Source: Lutibacter sp.
Lineage (GTDB): Bacteria > Bacteroidota > Bacteroidia > Flavobacteriales > Flavobacteriaceae
Assembly (NCBI GenBank): GCA_021647265.1
Contig: JAKIVA010000002.1
Span: 36,106 to 100,105 of the forward strand
DNA: 64,000 nt
Direction: 5' to 3'
How positions within the stretch are numbered: position 1 is the stretch's first letter; each line of letters begins with the position of its first letter. Below the pieces are notes generated by a model that did no database searches, had not been told where the DNA came from, and was given only the letters and a program-made list of their open reading frames with translations. Made by a program: the position numbers and the translations under genes. Shown here one piece after another: positions 26,511-35,398 of this stretch.

Positions 26511-27422
26511 ATGGAAAACAAAAATTCCAATGCATCTTCTCGAAGAAATTTTATAAAAAAGATAGCTTCAGGAAGCTTAATTACCGTATCAGGTTTAACT
26601 ATTTATTCTGTTTCTTCTTGTGAAAAATCTACCGAAGGAGAAAAAGCAACATTATTAACACCCGATGGAAAGTTGGTACAAGTTCTTAAATCTGAAATTG
26701 AATCATTTGAACAGTTACCAGCATCTCCAAAAGAATCTCGAAAGGGTATTCCAGGGAAAAAGTTTGTGATGGTTGTTGATTTAGCAAAATGTAAAAATGC
26801 AAGAAAGTGTGTGAAGCACTGTGATAAACATCATAATTTAACTCCTGATCGCCCTTATATTAAGGTCTTAGAGATGAAAGATAATGAAAAATCAGCACCT
26901 TATTGGATGCCTAAAAAATGTTTTCAATGCGATAATCCACCTTGTGTAAAAGTATGTCCGGTTGGAGCTACATTTAAGCGTACTGATGGTATTGTATTGA
27001 TTGATAATGAACGCTGTATAGGGTGTAGATTTTGTATGGCAGCTTGTCCGTATTCAGCTAGAATTTTTAATTGGGCAACTCCTCCAAATGTAGATGAAAA
27101 TTTATCGTACTCTCCAGAAACAAGTATACCAAGCAAAATTGGGACTGTAGGAAAGTGTGATTTTTGTCCAGATATGATACGAAAAGACAAGTTACCTCAT
27201 TGTATTACAGCTTGTCCAAATGGAGTCCTATATTTTGGAGATGAAATAGATGATACAGTTACCAATGGGGAAGAAACATTAAGATTATCTACTTTATTAA
27301 GAGAAAAGGCAGGTTATAGGTACTTAGAGGAATTAGGAACCAAACCACGTGTGTATTATTTACCTCCTGTTGATAGGTTGTTTCCTTTTAATAAAGAGAA
27401 TGCTAAAAAGGGAGCGTCATGA
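26511..27422 (+). CDS. 4Fe-4S dicluster protein with Tat signal (HybA/DsrO-like)
   Basis: A 303-residue electron-transfer subunit. It starts with a twin-arginine signal (SSRRNFIKKIASGSLI) and has 16 or more cluster-binding Cys in four groups: CKNARKCVKHC, CFQCDNPPCVKVCPVG, CIGCRFCMAACPYSA, and CDFCPDMI with CITACPNG. It would pass electrons between the NrfD partner and an enzyme on the outer face of the membrane. Its stop TGA overlaps the ATG of the next gene (ATGA), showing coupling. The catalytic subunit is not in the window. Confidence 0.9.
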   Translation: MENKNSNASSRRNFIKKIASGSLITVSGLTIYSVSSCEKSTEGEKATLLTPDGKLVQVLKSEIESFEQLPASPKESRKGIPGKKFVMVVDLAKCKNARKCVKHCDKHHNLTPDRPYIKVLEMKDNEKSAPYWMPKKCFQCDNPPCVKVCPVGATFKRTDGIVLIDNERCIGCRFCMAACPYSARIFNWATPPNVDENLSYSPETSIPSKIGTVGKCDFCPDMIRKDKLPHCITACPNGVLYFGDEIDDTVTNGEETLRLSTLLREKAGYRYLEELGTKPRVYYLPPVDRLFPFNKENAKKGAS

Positions 27423-28777
27423 AAAAATCAATTCCAGAAAAACAATTGTTCAATTCAATTAAAGAAAGAGATTTGTTGGGACATATTGTAAAGACATCTG
27501 TACGCTATAAAATTTGGATAGCCATACTATTACTTTTTATTGTATTTGGTATGTATGGTTATTACCGTCAAATAAGATATGGTCTTATTGTAACTGCAAT
27601 GAGAGATTATACTTCATGGGGTATTTATATTTCAAATTTTGTATTTTTTGTAGCAGTTAGTTTGGTTGGCTCACTCTTTAGTTCAATATTAAAGCTCAAT
27701 AAAAATGAATGGGCAAAACCACTTATTAGAATCTCAGAAATTATTGCTGTTGCAGCTATTATTTGTGCAGCTGTTATCATTATTATTGATATGGGGAGAC
27801 CAGATAGGTTTATCTATGTGTTTAAATTTGGAAGAATACAATCTCCTATTATATGGGATGTAATTATAATATCTACCTATTTGGTAATAAGTTTTATATT
27901 GTTGTATATATCATTACTTCCTGATATCGCAATTTGTAGAGACCGTTTAACAGCCATTCCAAAATGGAAGAAAAAACTATATAAAATAGCAGCTATTAAT
28001 TGGAGTAATCAACCCGAACAAGTTATAATTCTTAAAAAAATAGGTAGAATTTTAGGAATAACTGTCCTTCCCGTTGCATTTGCAATTCACACTGTAACAT
28101 CATGGCTATTTGCTACTACTTGGCGTCCAGGATGGGATAGTACTAATTTAGGGCCTTATTTTGTTTCTGGTGCTTTTATGGTAGGTGCTGCTGTAATAAT
28201 TTTTGCAATGTATTTTGTTCGGAAATATTTAAACCTAAAATCTTATATAACAACAACACATTTTGACCATATGGGAAAACTGTTGGTACTGTTGTCACTC
28301 GTGTATTTTTATTTTAATATTAATGAATATTTAGGCCCTGCATTTAAAATGGTAGGTGTTGAGGGTGAGCATATCACAGAATTATTTGTTGGTAAATATG
28401 CACCTATGTACTGGCTGGTTCAAATATTCGGACTTGTTTTACCAATAGTTTTTTTGTTATTTAAAAATCTTCGAAAACCTGTACCAATTGTTATCATTTC
28501 ATCATTTGTAATTTTAGGAGCTTGGTTTAAACGATTTCTAATTGTAATACCATCTCTTCAACATCCTTATTTACCCATTCAAGGTGTAGATGAATCGTAT
28601 TTACATTACGTCCCTACTTGGGAAGAATGGGCAATTACAATGGCTTCTTTTGCAAGTTTGTTATTAATAATCACGATACTTATTAAATTATTTCCTGTAA
28701 TTCCAATTCAAGAATTAGAAAGCCCTGCTGAGGAAACTTCCATCGAATCAAAAAAGTTTAAAAATGAAATATCTTAA
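27419..28777 (+). CDS. NrfD/PsrC-family membrane quinone-interacting subunit
   Basis: A 452-residue integral membrane protein with about ten helices, of the HybB/DsrP/NrfD type (GMYGYYRQIRYG, the conserved YTSWGIYISNFVFFVAVSLVG start of the core). Members exchange electrons with the quinone pool without haem. It overlaps the ferredoxin-like gene before it by 4 bp and the following gene by 14 bp, so the four genes form one operon. Confidence 0.9.
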   Translation: MKKSIPEKQLFNSIKERDLLGHIVKTSVRYKIWIAILLLFIVFGMYGYYRQIRYGLIVTAMRDYTSWGIYISNFVFFVAVSLVGSLFSSILKLNKNEWAKPLIRISEIIAVAAIICAAVIIIIDMGRPDRFIYVFKFGRIQSPIIWDVIIISTYLVISFILLYISLLPDIAICRDRLTAIPKWKKKLYKIAAINWSNQPEQVIILKKIGRILGITVLPVAFAIHTVTSWLFATTWRPGWDSTNLGPYFVSGAFMVGAAVIIFAMYFVRKYLNLKSYITTTHFDHMGKLLVLLSLVYFYFNINEYLGPAFKMVGVEGEHITELFVGKYAPMYWLVQIFGLVLPIVFLLFKNLRKPVPIVIISSFVILGAWFKRFLIVIPSLQHPYLPIQGVDESYLHYVPTWEEWAITMASFASLLLIITILIKLFPVIPIQELESPAEETSIESKKFKNEIS

Positions 28778-29357
28778 ATATCTATTCATTCGTGTTTTAA
28801 AAATATTCACATTGGTTGTGTTTGTTTTTATGAGTACTGCGCAAATTCATGCTCAGGATAATGTTAAGGAAGATGCATTAATTTCGCTGAATTTTACTGA
28901 GAATAACAATATTAAAACCATTAAAGCAACTGTAACCAATCAAATTGGAGAACCTGTTGAAGAACTCGACTTGTATTTTTTTGTTAAAAGAACTTTTAGC
29001 TTGTTACCTATTGGAGATGTTTTTAATACCACAGATGAAAATGGCGTGGTTGAAGTTGAATTTCCTGAAGATTTACCTGCTAGTGATACTGAAGGAAATG
29101 TAGTAATTCTAGTTAAGATTTTAGAATCTGATTTGTATAATGATTTAACTGTAGAAACAACAAAAAAATGGGGTGTACCTATTCCTGATAAAGAATATTA
29201 TCAACAAAATGAAAGAAGTCTTTGGGCAGCGGCAGCAAATGCTCCTATGAGTTTAATTGTTAGTATAAGCATTATGATTCTTTCAGTGTGGTATGTTATT
29301 TTTTATATTCTATACAAACTATATAAAATCAGTAAAATTAAACCTTATAAACTGTAA
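28764..29357 (+). CDS. Hypothetical exported protein of the NrfD operon, with a C-terminal membrane helix
   Basis: A 197-residue protein with an N-terminal signal (FTLVVFVFMSTAQIHAQ), a beta-sandwich-like middle (residues 33-140; ATVTNQIGEPVEELDLYFFVKR, TTDENGVVEVEFPEDLP) and a C-terminal helix (SLIVSISIMILSVWYVIFYILY). It has no cofactor motif. The middle looks like an Ig or CarboxypepD-type fold. It overlaps NrfD by 14 bp, so it likely assists the electron-transfer complex; its function is not known. Confidence 0.65.
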   Translation: MKYLKYLFIRVLKIFTLVVFVFMSTAQIHAQDNVKEDALISLNFTENNNIKTIKATVTNQIGEPVEELDLYFFVKRTFSLLPIGDVFNTTDENGVVEVEFPEDLPASDTEGNVVILVKILESDLYNDLTVETTKKWGVPIPDKEYYQQNERSLWAAAANAPMSLIVSISIMILSVWYVIFYILYKLYKISKIKPYKL

Positions 29358-29386
29358 ATTAATATTAATCTAAAACCTTTTTAATT

Positions 29387-29791
29387 ATGAAAAAAAAGTT
29401 AATAATCTTGAGTGTAATTTTCATTGGAAGTTTAACACTTATATCAATGATAGAAAAAGAATTAGTACAAGAACCTTGGGAAGTACCAAGTAAATATCAA
29501 AAAATGAAAAATCCATATCTAAACGCCATAGATACTGATAAAATTGGACGAATTTTATATACAAAGCGCTGTAAATCTTGTCATGGAGTTAAAGGCAAAG
29601 GTGATGGTAAAAAAGCTGAAACTTTAGATACAGAAGTAGGTGATTTTACAGATAAATCTTTTAAAGATCAAACAGATGGAGCCTTATATTACAAAACACT
29701 GTTTGGAAGAGATGATATGCCAAGTTTTAAAAAGAAAATTACAGATGAAAAAGATCGATGGTTACTAATAAACTATATTAAAAGCTTTTAA
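29387..29791 (+). CDS. Mono-haem cytochrome c
   Basis: A 134-residue class I c-type cytochrome with an N-terminal signal or anchor (LIILSVIFIGSLTLISM), the haem motif RCKSCHG (CxxCH) and a probable distal Met in RDDMPSFKKK. It is the last gene of the ferredoxin-NrfD cluster, 29 bp after the previous gene. It may carry electrons to or from the NrfD complex in the periplasm. Confidence 0.9.
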   Translation: MKKKLIILSVIFIGSLTLISMIEKELVQEPWEVPSKYQKMKNPYLNAIDTDKIGRILYTKRCKSCHGVKGKGDGKKAETLDTEVGDFTDKSFKDQTDGALYYKTLFGRDDMPSFKKKITDEKDRWLLINYIKSF

Positions 29792-29839
29792 TTAATTGTT
29801 ATTCTGTAATTTAGATATTTAACCATCTGGTTTTGATAG

Positions 29840-30040
29840 TTAAATATCTTTTTTTTGTGATTTATTATTCCATATAGCATTAATTATTACTGCTGGAATA
29901 AGAGCAAAAAGTACACCTGCAAATAAAGGTACAAATTTCTCATTACTCATTTTTACATATAAAAAAGCAATAAATATAACTATTGAAATTAATATTATTG
30001 ATATTGTAATAAATATTTTATTTAATTTTCTTGAATTCAT
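29840..30040 (-). CDS. Small two-helix membrane protein
   Basis: A 66-residue hydrophobic protein from the ATG at 30040 (MNSRKLNKIF) with two segments (IFITISIILISIVIFIAFLYV and FVPLFAGVLFALIPAVIINAI). The same frame is open back to a TTG at 30211 and the added part is also hydrophobic (PCVFILLFSPFLWLAFLKLI), so the gene may be longer with up to three or four helices. It matches no family I recognise. Confidence 0.5.
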   Translation of the reverse strand: MNSRKLNKIFITISIILISIVIFIAFLYVKMSNEKFVPLFAGVLFALIPAVIINAIWNNKSQKKDI

Positions 30041-30248
30041 TTTAAGTTTGATTAATTTTAAAAATGCCAGCCACAAAAATGGGCTGAATAGCAATATAAA
30101 TACACAGGGTTTAACAGTTACAAAAAACACTAAGTTATTTTCTGCATGAAGATCAGTATTTATTTCAAAAAGATATAAATAATACCAGAAAACAATAATG
30201 TTTTGGCTCAATTTGAATGAAAGTTACTAATAAAAAAGGAGAATTCAA

Positions 30249-30262
30249 ATGATAATTATCAT
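30249..30262. promoter_or_regulatory. Perfect 14-bp palindrome ATGATAATTATCAT
   Basis: This palindrome is in the gap before the small membrane-protein gene and after thrC. It resembles half-sites used by Fur-like or CRP/FNR-like dimers. No regulator can be named. Confidence 0.35.
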
Positions 30263-30358
30263 ATACACAATGATTTACGTGTGTTTTTAAATATTGGTAA
30301 ACCTCGGTTATTGTAAATTAATAAACAGAATTTTATAGTTTATAATTATTTAGAAACA

Positions 30359-31654
30359 TTATTTTACTAACAAAAACTGCTTTAATTCATTGTATTTTGA
30401 GATTTTTATAGAAACTTTCTGTTTATCAATTACTTCTTTAATTTGTTTAGGTATCGCAATAGTTTCATTAATAACAGGTTCTACAACATCTAAAAATTTA
30501 ACAGGATGTGCTGTTTCTAAAAATATTCCCTGAGCATTATTTTTTGTTAAATATTTTTTCAATCCTAAATACCCAACAGCACCGTGTGGGTCAGCGATGT
30601 AATTGTACTTTTGTTTTAATTCTTTCATTGCTTCACGAGTCTCATTATCTGTAAACGAATAGGATGACAGGTGTTTTTTTAAGGTTGAAATATCATTATT
30701 ATATATTTCTAAAATACGAACAAAATTGCTTGGGTTCCCAACATCCATAGCGTTAGAAATGGTTTGTTTTGATAATTTAGGGGTGTATTTACCAGTTTTT
30801 AAATAATTAGGAACAATATCATTTACATTTGTTGAAGCAATAAACTGCTTTACAGGTAATCCTAATTGTTGAGCCATTATACCAGCACAAATATTTCCGA
30901 AATTCCCACTTGGAATTGAGAAAACCAAATTGCGATGTTTACTCTTTAATTGTTTATAAGCAAAAAAGAAATAAAACATTTGGGGTAACCAGCGTGCTAC
31001 ATTTATTGAATTTGCGGATGTTAAATTTTTAGTTGAAATTAAATCACTGTCTAAAAAGGCCTTTTTAACCATTTTTTGACAATCATCAAAAGTTCCTTCA
31101 ACCTCCAACGCTTTTATATTATTTCCAAGTGTGGTTAATTGTTTTTCCTGTACATCACTTACTTTACCACTAGGATATAAAATTACAACGTCAACTCCTC
31201 TAACGCCCAAAAAACCACTAGCTACTGCACCTCCCGTATCACCTGATGTAGCTACCAAAACAGTAACTTTTTTTGTGTTTTCCTGTTTGTTAAAGTAAGC
31301 CAAACAACGTGCCATAAAGCGTGCCCCAACATCTTTGAATGCCATTGTTGGCCCGTGAAACAATTCTAATGTAGCAATATTATCATTGATTTTTACAATG
31401 GGAAAGTCAAAATTAAGAGTCTCAATAATTATTTCTTTGAGAGCTGTTTCTGGAATTTCATCACCAACAAATTGCTTAATCACTTCAAAGGCAATTTCTT
31501 CATTAGAAAAATATTCTATATGATTAAAGAAATCTTTAGGTAGAGGAGTAATTTTTTCTGGAAAATACAGTCCTTTATCTGGTGCTAACCCTTTAATTAC
31601 TGCATCTTTGAATGATACATTTTGTGCCTTTTTTTTTAAACTATAGAAGTTCAT
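30359..31654 (-). CDS. thrC: Threonine synthase
   Basis: A 431-residue PLP enzyme making threonine from O-phosphohomoserine. The PLP lysine is in GPTMAFKDVGARFMAR, followed by the Ser/Thr phosphate-binding loop TSGDTGGAVASGF and IPSGNFGNICAG. It is the third gene of the thrA-thrB-thrC operon on the minus strand, 12 bp after thrB. Confidence 0.96.
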   Translation of the reverse strand: MNFYSLKKKAQNVSFKDAVIKGLAPDKGLYFPEKITPLPKDFFNHIEYFSNEEIAFEVIKQFVGDEIPETALKEIIIETLNFDFPIVKINDNIATLELFHGPTMAFKDVGARFMARCLAYFNKQENTKKVTVLVATSGDTGGAVASGFLGVRGVDVVILYPSGKVSDVQEKQLTTLGNNIKALEVEGTFDDCQKMVKKAFLDSDLISTKNLTSANSINVARWLPQMFYFFFAYKQLKSKHRNLVFSIPSGNFGNICAGIMAQQLGLPVKQFIASTNVNDIVPNYLKTGKYTPKLSKQTISNAMDVGNPSNFVRILEIYNNDISTLKKHLSSYSFTDNETREAMKELKQKYNYIADPHGAVGYLGLKKYLTKNNAQGIFLETAHPVKFLDVVEPVINETIAIPKQIKEVIDKQKVSIKISKYNELKQFLLVK

Positions 31655-31666
31655 AACGTATTAATT

Positions 31667-32587
31667 TTATAAAATTTTTATTCCTTGTTTATTTACTTTT
31701 GAAACATGAATATCATAATCAATAGCTATCTCATCATATACAAGTTTCATAGATTTTGCAACTTTTAAAGCTGTTTTCTTACCTTTACTCAATGCAAAAA
31801 TTGAGGGTCCTGAACCTGAAATTCCGCACCCTAAAGCACCTGCTAATAAGGATTGTTGTTTTACAAGATTAAAAGCAGGTATTAAAATTGACCGAATAGG
31901 TTCTACAATATGATCCTCTAATGAGCGTCCTATTAAATCGTAATCTTCAGTATACAATCCACTTATCAATCCGCCAACATTTCCCCATTGTTTAATAGCA
32001 TCTTTTAAAGAAACAGTTGTTTTTAAAATATTTCGGGCATCAGCGGTTTTTACTTCAATTTGAGGGTGAATAATTGTAGCGTATAATTCGTTGGGTGTAT
32101 GAATGCTAATAATATCTAAAGGTTCATAACTTCTAACTAATGTAAATCCGCCAAAAAGGGCAGGAGCTACATTATCTGCATGTGCTACACCAGTGGCTAA
32201 ACGCTCTCCTTCCATTGCAAAACGCACTAAATCTATTGTGTTAAATGGTTTGTGAAGCAATTCATTAATTGCCCAAACTACGCCGGCAGAACTTGCTGCA
32301 CTACTTCCAATACCACTTCCGGGCTTTATTTTTTTATTTATTTCAATTTCGAAGCCGAAATCACATTCAATTTCAGATAGCAATGCTAAAGCGGCAACAC
32401 CAGCCACATTTTTATGAGTTTCTGTAGGTATATTCTGACCTGTTATTTTTGTGATACGTATACCTTTTTTCTTAACTTTTCTAATGGTCATTTCATCTCC
32501 AACAGTATCGAGTGCTAGACCTAATACATCAAATCCACAAGAAATATTTGCAATGGTTGCAGGTGTAAATATTCTAAGTTCATTCAT
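31667..32587 (-). CDS. thrB: Homoserine kinase
   Basis: A 306-residue GHMP kinase that phosphorylates homoserine. It has the ATP loop PGSGIGSSAASSAGVVWA (about residues 88-105), the N-terminal strand TPATIANISCGFDVLGLAL, and the C-terminal GCGISGSGPSIFAL. It is 5 bp downstream of thrA and 12 bp upstream of thrC, in the threonine operon. Confidence 0.96.
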   Translation of the reverse strand: MNELRIFTPATIANISCGFDVLGLALDTVGDEMTIRKVKKKGIRITKITGQNIPTETHKNVAGVAALALLSEIECDFGFEIEINKKIKPGSGIGSSAASSAGVVWAINELLHKPFNTIDLVRFAMEGERLATGVAHADNVAPALFGGFTLVRSYEPLDIISIHTPNELYATIIHPQIEVKTADARNILKTTVSLKDAIKQWGNVGGLISGLYTEDYDLIGRSLEDHIVEPIRSILIPAFNLVKQQSLLAGALGCGISGSGPSIFALSKGKKTALKVAKSMKLVYDEIAIDYDIHVSKVNKQGIKIL

Positions 32588-32592
32588 AATAT

Positions 32593-35037
32593 TTAATTAT
32601 TTCCAATTCTAATAATATCAGCAAACAAGCCTGAAGCAGTTACATCAGCACCCGCACCCGCACCTTTAATAATTAAAGGTTGTTTCCTATATCTATCTGT
32701 GAAAAAGAGGACAATATTGTCACTTCCTTCTAAATTATAAAAAGGATGATCAGGAGCAATTTCTTCTAAACTAACTTTAGCATTGCCGTTGTTTAATTGG
32801 GCAACATATTTTAACCTACAATTATTAGCTACTGCTTTTTCTCTAATTTTATTAAAATGAGTTGCTTCTTTTTTTAAGGTATTCATAAAATCTTCAACTG
32901 AATTAGCATCTAGAGATATTTTAGGTAAAAATGATTTATTATTAATAGCATCTAATTCTAATTTTAAGCCACTTTCACGAGCTAAAATTAGTATTTTTCG
33001 CATAACATCAATACCACTTAAATCTATTCGTGGATCTGGCTCAGTGAAACCTTCAATACCAGCTTGTTTTACCACCTCATAAAATGAATTTTCAGCATTG
33101 AAATTATTGAAGATAAAGTTTAAGCTACCAGATAAAACAGCTTGAATTTCAATAACTTTATCTCCAGATGCTATTAGGTTTTTAAGAGTGTCAATTATTG
33201 GTAAACCTGCACCTACATTAGTTTCATATAAGAAAGGAGCATTGTATTCACGTGATAATTTTTTTAAGTTTAAATAGTTTGAATAATTTGAAGAACATGC
33301 AATTTTATTGCAAGTAACAACCGCAACACTTTCTGTCAAATAATGGGCATATAAACTAGCAATATTTTCATTAGCCGTATTGTCAATAAAAATGCTATTT
33401 CTATAATTTAGCTCAATTATTTTGGTGTGGAATAAGTCCATATCTAAACTTTCTGCACTTTCCAGAGGTATTTTCCAATTGTCTAAATCAATACCATCTT
33501 CATTAAATAACATTTTTTTTGAGTTTGTAATTGCTATTATTCTTACTTGAATTCTTAAATTTTCTATTAAATATTGTTGTTGGTTTTTAATTTGATTTAG
33601 TAACTTGCTTCCTACATTACCAACGCCAACTACAAATAAATTTAGTTGTTTAACTTGATTTTCAAAAAAGGTTGAATGCAATGTATTTAATGCTTTTTTA
33701 ACATCTTTATGAGCTATTACTGCCGAAATATTTTTTTCTGAAGCACCTTGGGCTATAGCTCTAATATTAACATTGTTTTTACCTAATGTACTAAACATTT
33801 TACCACTTATGCCTTGATGACTTTTCATGCGATCACCAACCAAAGCAATAATTGCATTATTTTTTTCAACAAGTAACGGTTTTACTTTGTGTTGTTCTAT
33901 TTCATAAACAAATTCTGTGTCAATTATTAATTTTGCTTTTTCAGCATCAACATTATCAATGGCAATACAAATAGAATGCTCTGAAGATGCCTGAGTTATT
34001 AGTGATATGTTAACCTTTTCCTGAGATAATGCACCAAATAAACGTTTAGAAAAGCCCGGAATGCCTACCATTCCACTGCCTTCTAAGGTGATAAGTGTCA
34101 TGTTTTCTATGTGGCTAATTCCTTTTATAGGGTTTTTATTTGAAGATATTTTAGTAATTAAAGTCCCATCTTCTTCAGGATTAAATGTGTTTTTTATTAC
34201 AATTGGAATTTCTTTTTCTAGTACAGGTTGAATTGTTGGAGGGTAGATGACTTTTGCTCCAAAATGTGATAACTCCATAGCTTCTTGGTACGAAATATTT
34301 TTTATAGGGAATGCCTGTCTTACAAATTTTGGATTTGCAGTATACATTCCACTCACATCAGTCCATATTTCAAGTATTTCTGCATTTGTTGCTGCAGTAA
34401 TAATTGCTGCGGTATAATCTGATCCTCCACGTCCTAAAGTAGCAGTTTCTCCCTTTTTAGTAGAAGCAATAAACCCAGGTAAAATAACTATTTTTGTTTT
34501 GTTTTGTTTGAAAAAATCTTTAATTGCCGTATTTGTTTCTTTAAATTTAACAGTGGCATTTGAAAAATTTTCATCAGTAAATATTAGTTCTTGAGTATTT
34601 TTTAAAGAAATGTCTAAATTTGTATTTTTCATTGCTTCAGCAATAATATACGATGAAAATAATTCGCCAAATGAAACTATTTTATCAGCTGTTTTATTAG
34701 ATAATTCATTAATTAAAAAAACACCTTCAAGTATGTTTTCTAATTTATTCAGCATTTTTTTAACAGTTCCTAAAATGCCACTTTGATTATTTATTGGTAT
34801 TAATTCTCTAACAACTTGTATATGGCGCTCTTCAATAGCTTTTAATTTCTCTTTATAGAGTTCATTATTAGCGCAAGCTAACTCACCCGTTTCTAAGAGT
34901 AGATTTGTAATTCCACCGAGTGCAGATACAATAACTGCTACTTCAGTTTTTTCGGAACTTTTTTTTACGATATTGATTACTTTGTATATATTTTCTGAGG
35001 AAGCTACTGATGAGCCTCCAAATTTTAATACCTTCAT
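32593..35037 (-). CDS. thrA: Bifunctional aspartokinase / homoserine dehydrogenase
   Basis: An 814-residue fusion. The aspartokinase half starts MKVLKFGGSSVAS and has TLGRGGSDYTAAI. Two ACT segments (about 320-460, VSLITQASSEHSICIAI and VNIRAIAQGASEKNISAVI) are expected to bind threonine. The homoserine dehydrogenase half begins at about 465 with NAD-binding LFVVGVGNVGSKLLNQI and ends with GAGAGADVTASGLFADIIRIG. It catalyses the first and third steps to threonine. A Thr/Ile-rich leader peptide lies 112 bp upstream. Confidence 0.96.
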   Translation of the reverse strand: MKVLKFGGSSVASSENIYKVINIVKKSSEKTEVAVIVSALGGITNLLLETGELACANNELYKEKLKAIEERHIQVVRELIPINNQSGILGTVKKMLNKLENILEGVFLINELSNKTADKIVSFGELFSSYIIAEAMKNTNLDISLKNTQELIFTDENFSNATVKFKETNTAIKDFFKQNKTKIVILPGFIASTKKGETATLGRGGSDYTAAIITAATNAEILEIWTDVSGMYTANPKFVRQAFPIKNISYQEAMELSHFGAKVIYPPTIQPVLEKEIPIVIKNTFNPEEDGTLITKISSNKNPIKGISHIENMTLITLEGSGMVGIPGFSKRLFGALSQEKVNISLITQASSEHSICIAIDNVDAEKAKLIIDTEFVYEIEQHKVKPLLVEKNNAIIALVGDRMKSHQGISGKMFSTLGKNNVNIRAIAQGASEKNISAVIAHKDVKKALNTLHSTFFENQVKQLNLFVVGVGNVGSKLLNQIKNQQQYLIENLRIQVRIIAITNSKKMLFNEDGIDLDNWKIPLESAESLDMDLFHTKIIELNYRNSIFIDNTANENIASLYAHYLTESVAVVTCNKIACSSNYSNYLNLKKLSREYNAPFLYETNVGAGLPIIDTLKNLIASGDKVIEIQAVLSGSLNFIFNNFNAENSFYEVVKQAGIEGFTEPDPRIDLSGIDVMRKILILARESGLKLELDAINNKSFLPKISLDANSVEDFMNTLKKEATHFNKIREKAVANNCRLKYVAQLNNGNAKVSLEEIAPDHPFYNLEGSDNIVLFFTDRYRKQPLIIKGAGAGADVTASGLFADIIRIGNN

Positions 35038-35067
35038 TTGTATTAATTTTATTTATCTTGATTTATG

Positions 35068-35118
35068 TTTTATTAACTGATATTCCTTGTTTCAAAATCT
35101 TTTGAAAACGAATATTTA
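35068..35118 (-). promoter_or_regulatory. Hairpin downstream of the thr leader peptide
   Basis: On the minus strand an outer ATATTC/GAATAT pair encloses TTTTCAAAA-GA-TTTTGAAA, a long stem between the leader stop and thrA. It could be the attenuation or control structure, although there is no long T tract directly after it. A second hairpin (ACGCAA-CAAC-TTTGCGT) lies before the leader at about 35193-35210. Confidence 0.5.
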
Positions 35119-35149
35119 ACGGACGGATTATATGAATAGATTGACAACC

Positions 35150-35185
35150 CTAAAGGGTAATTGTAATTGTAGTAGTAATAGTCAT
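35150..35185 (-). CDS. thrL: Threonine operon leader peptide (MTITTTITITL)
   Basis: This is an 11-codon frame ATG…TAG reading MTITTTITITL, five Thr and four Ile out of eleven, between the thrA promoter and its start. This is the classic composition of a ribosome-dependent attenuator sensing charged tRNA-Thr and tRNA-Ile. It ends within the small hairpin CCCTTTAGGG. It is far too Thr/Ile-biased for chance and is correctly positioned. Confidence 0.85.
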   Translation of the reverse strand: MTITTTITITL

Positions 35186-35249
35186 AACAAAACGACGCAA
35201 AGTTGTTGCGTTTTTAGTTAATTGATATGATTTTGTTATTTGCATAGGG

Positions 35250-35279
35250 CAAAAGTAACTATTTTTTTAATTACACAAA
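35250..35279 (-). promoter_or_regulatory. Promoter of the thr operon
   Basis: On the minus strand, TTTG (35276-35279) and TACTTTTG (35250-35257) are separated by 18 bp, a full match to the Bacteroidota primary-sigma consensus (TTTG-N-TAnnTTTG). The transcript would begin about 60 nt before the leader peptide. Confidence 0.75.
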
Positions 35280-35398
35280 GTTTTTATGAAACTTTTACTG
35301 TTTTATTTGTCAATGCGTTTACTTATTGTTTAATTGATGCTATTTTAATATAATTTTTACGAATATTAAAAACTGTTAAAAGCTTTTTAAAATGTTGT

